A stretch of 5,544 bases of DNA, taken from positions 1 to 5,544 of the forward strand of contig JASIJX010000025.1 in the NCBI GenBank assembly GCA_030049955.1. Reading direction: 5' to 3'. This DNA is from Acidobacteriaceae bacterium. Lineage in GTDB: Bacteria; Acidobacteriota; Terriglobia; Terriglobales; Acidobacteriaceae. Both the position numbers and the translations under genes were made by a program. Shown one piece after another: positions 5,531 to 5,544 of this stretch. How positions within the stretch are numbered: position 1 is the first letter of the stretch; each line of letters starts with the position of its first letter. Under the pieces are notes generated by a model. The model did no database searches and was not told the DNA's origin. It worked only from the letters and a program-made list of their open reading frames with translations.

Positions 5531-5544
5531 ATGGGTCAACCTTT
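5531..5544 (+). CDS. Start of an unidentified gene, cut off by the window edge
   Basis: Only ATG GGT CAA CCT TT is visible (Met-Gly-Gln-Pro, then Phe or Leu), so no product can be named. The call rests on the strong GGAGG site at ideal spacing and on the absence of any other coding sequence in the preceding 277 bp. The same strand as manC is used, but the long gap suggests a separate promoter. Confidence 0.45.

Noticed and set aside
5228..5539. 103-codon open frame on the - strand at the right edge
   Set aside because: It starts with TTG, overlaps the end of manC, and covers the strong + strand ribosome binding site and ATG at 5518-5533. Its translation resembles nothing I know.
1..5544. A new multi-gene defence or mobile system
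   Set aside because: All sizeable genes belong to ordinary metabolic or envelope families, and no transposase, integrase, nuclease, toxin or immunity-like protein is encoded.

Overview
The window looks like a GC-rich chromosomal segment from an Acidobacteriota (probably Terriglobales/Acidobacteriaceae-type) bacterium. The main clue is the open reading frame at the left edge, whose C-terminus resembles the 'VWFA-related acidobacterial' protein family. The spread-out housekeeping genes and an intergenic repeat beginning GTCATCCTGAGCGGAGCG also fit. This assignment rests on recognised family style; no database search was run.

Layout, left to right. (1) Positions 1-297 (+) hold the C-terminal end of a VWFA-related protein. 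(2) Positions 298-573 are a non-coding gap between convergent genes. It contains a foldable segment just after the stop codon, a dispersed-repeat-type palindromic element carrying an internal hairpin, and two tandem copies of a 24-bp unit. (3) Positions 574-1917 (-) encode a lipoprotein of the phospholipase C/acid phosphatase (phosphoesterase) family. (4) Positions 1918-2130 are a divergent control region with a dyad in the lipoprotein leader, an A5/T5 hairpin and a candidate extended -10 box. (5) coaD (2131-2619, +) encodes phosphopantetheine adenylyltransferase. A class I aspartate-type aminotransferase (2680-3876, +) follows after 60 bp, and a strong intrinsic terminator lies at 3901-3932. 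(6) After a gene-free 200-bp leader comes manC (4135-5253, +), mannose-1-phosphate guanylyltransferase. (7) A 277-bp non-coding stretch ends in a strong ribosome binding site and the first codons of another + strand gene at 5531.

Working together: coaD (coenzyme A synthesis) and the aminotransferase (amino-acid metabolism) are probably one transcription unit closed by the terminator. manC supplies GDP-mannose for glycans and is transcribed separately. The phosphoesterase is probably tethered on the cell-envelope side and scavenges phosphate or attacks phospholipid or phosphoester substrates. I see no shared pathway linking all the genes.

I found no CRISPR array, transposase, tRNA, rRNA or defence-like operon, and no convincing new multi-gene system. 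The less ordinary material is in the intergenic regions: the 298-573 repeat cluster, the coaD stop codon placed in a hairpin loop, and the structured 5254-5530 region ahead of the truncated last gene.
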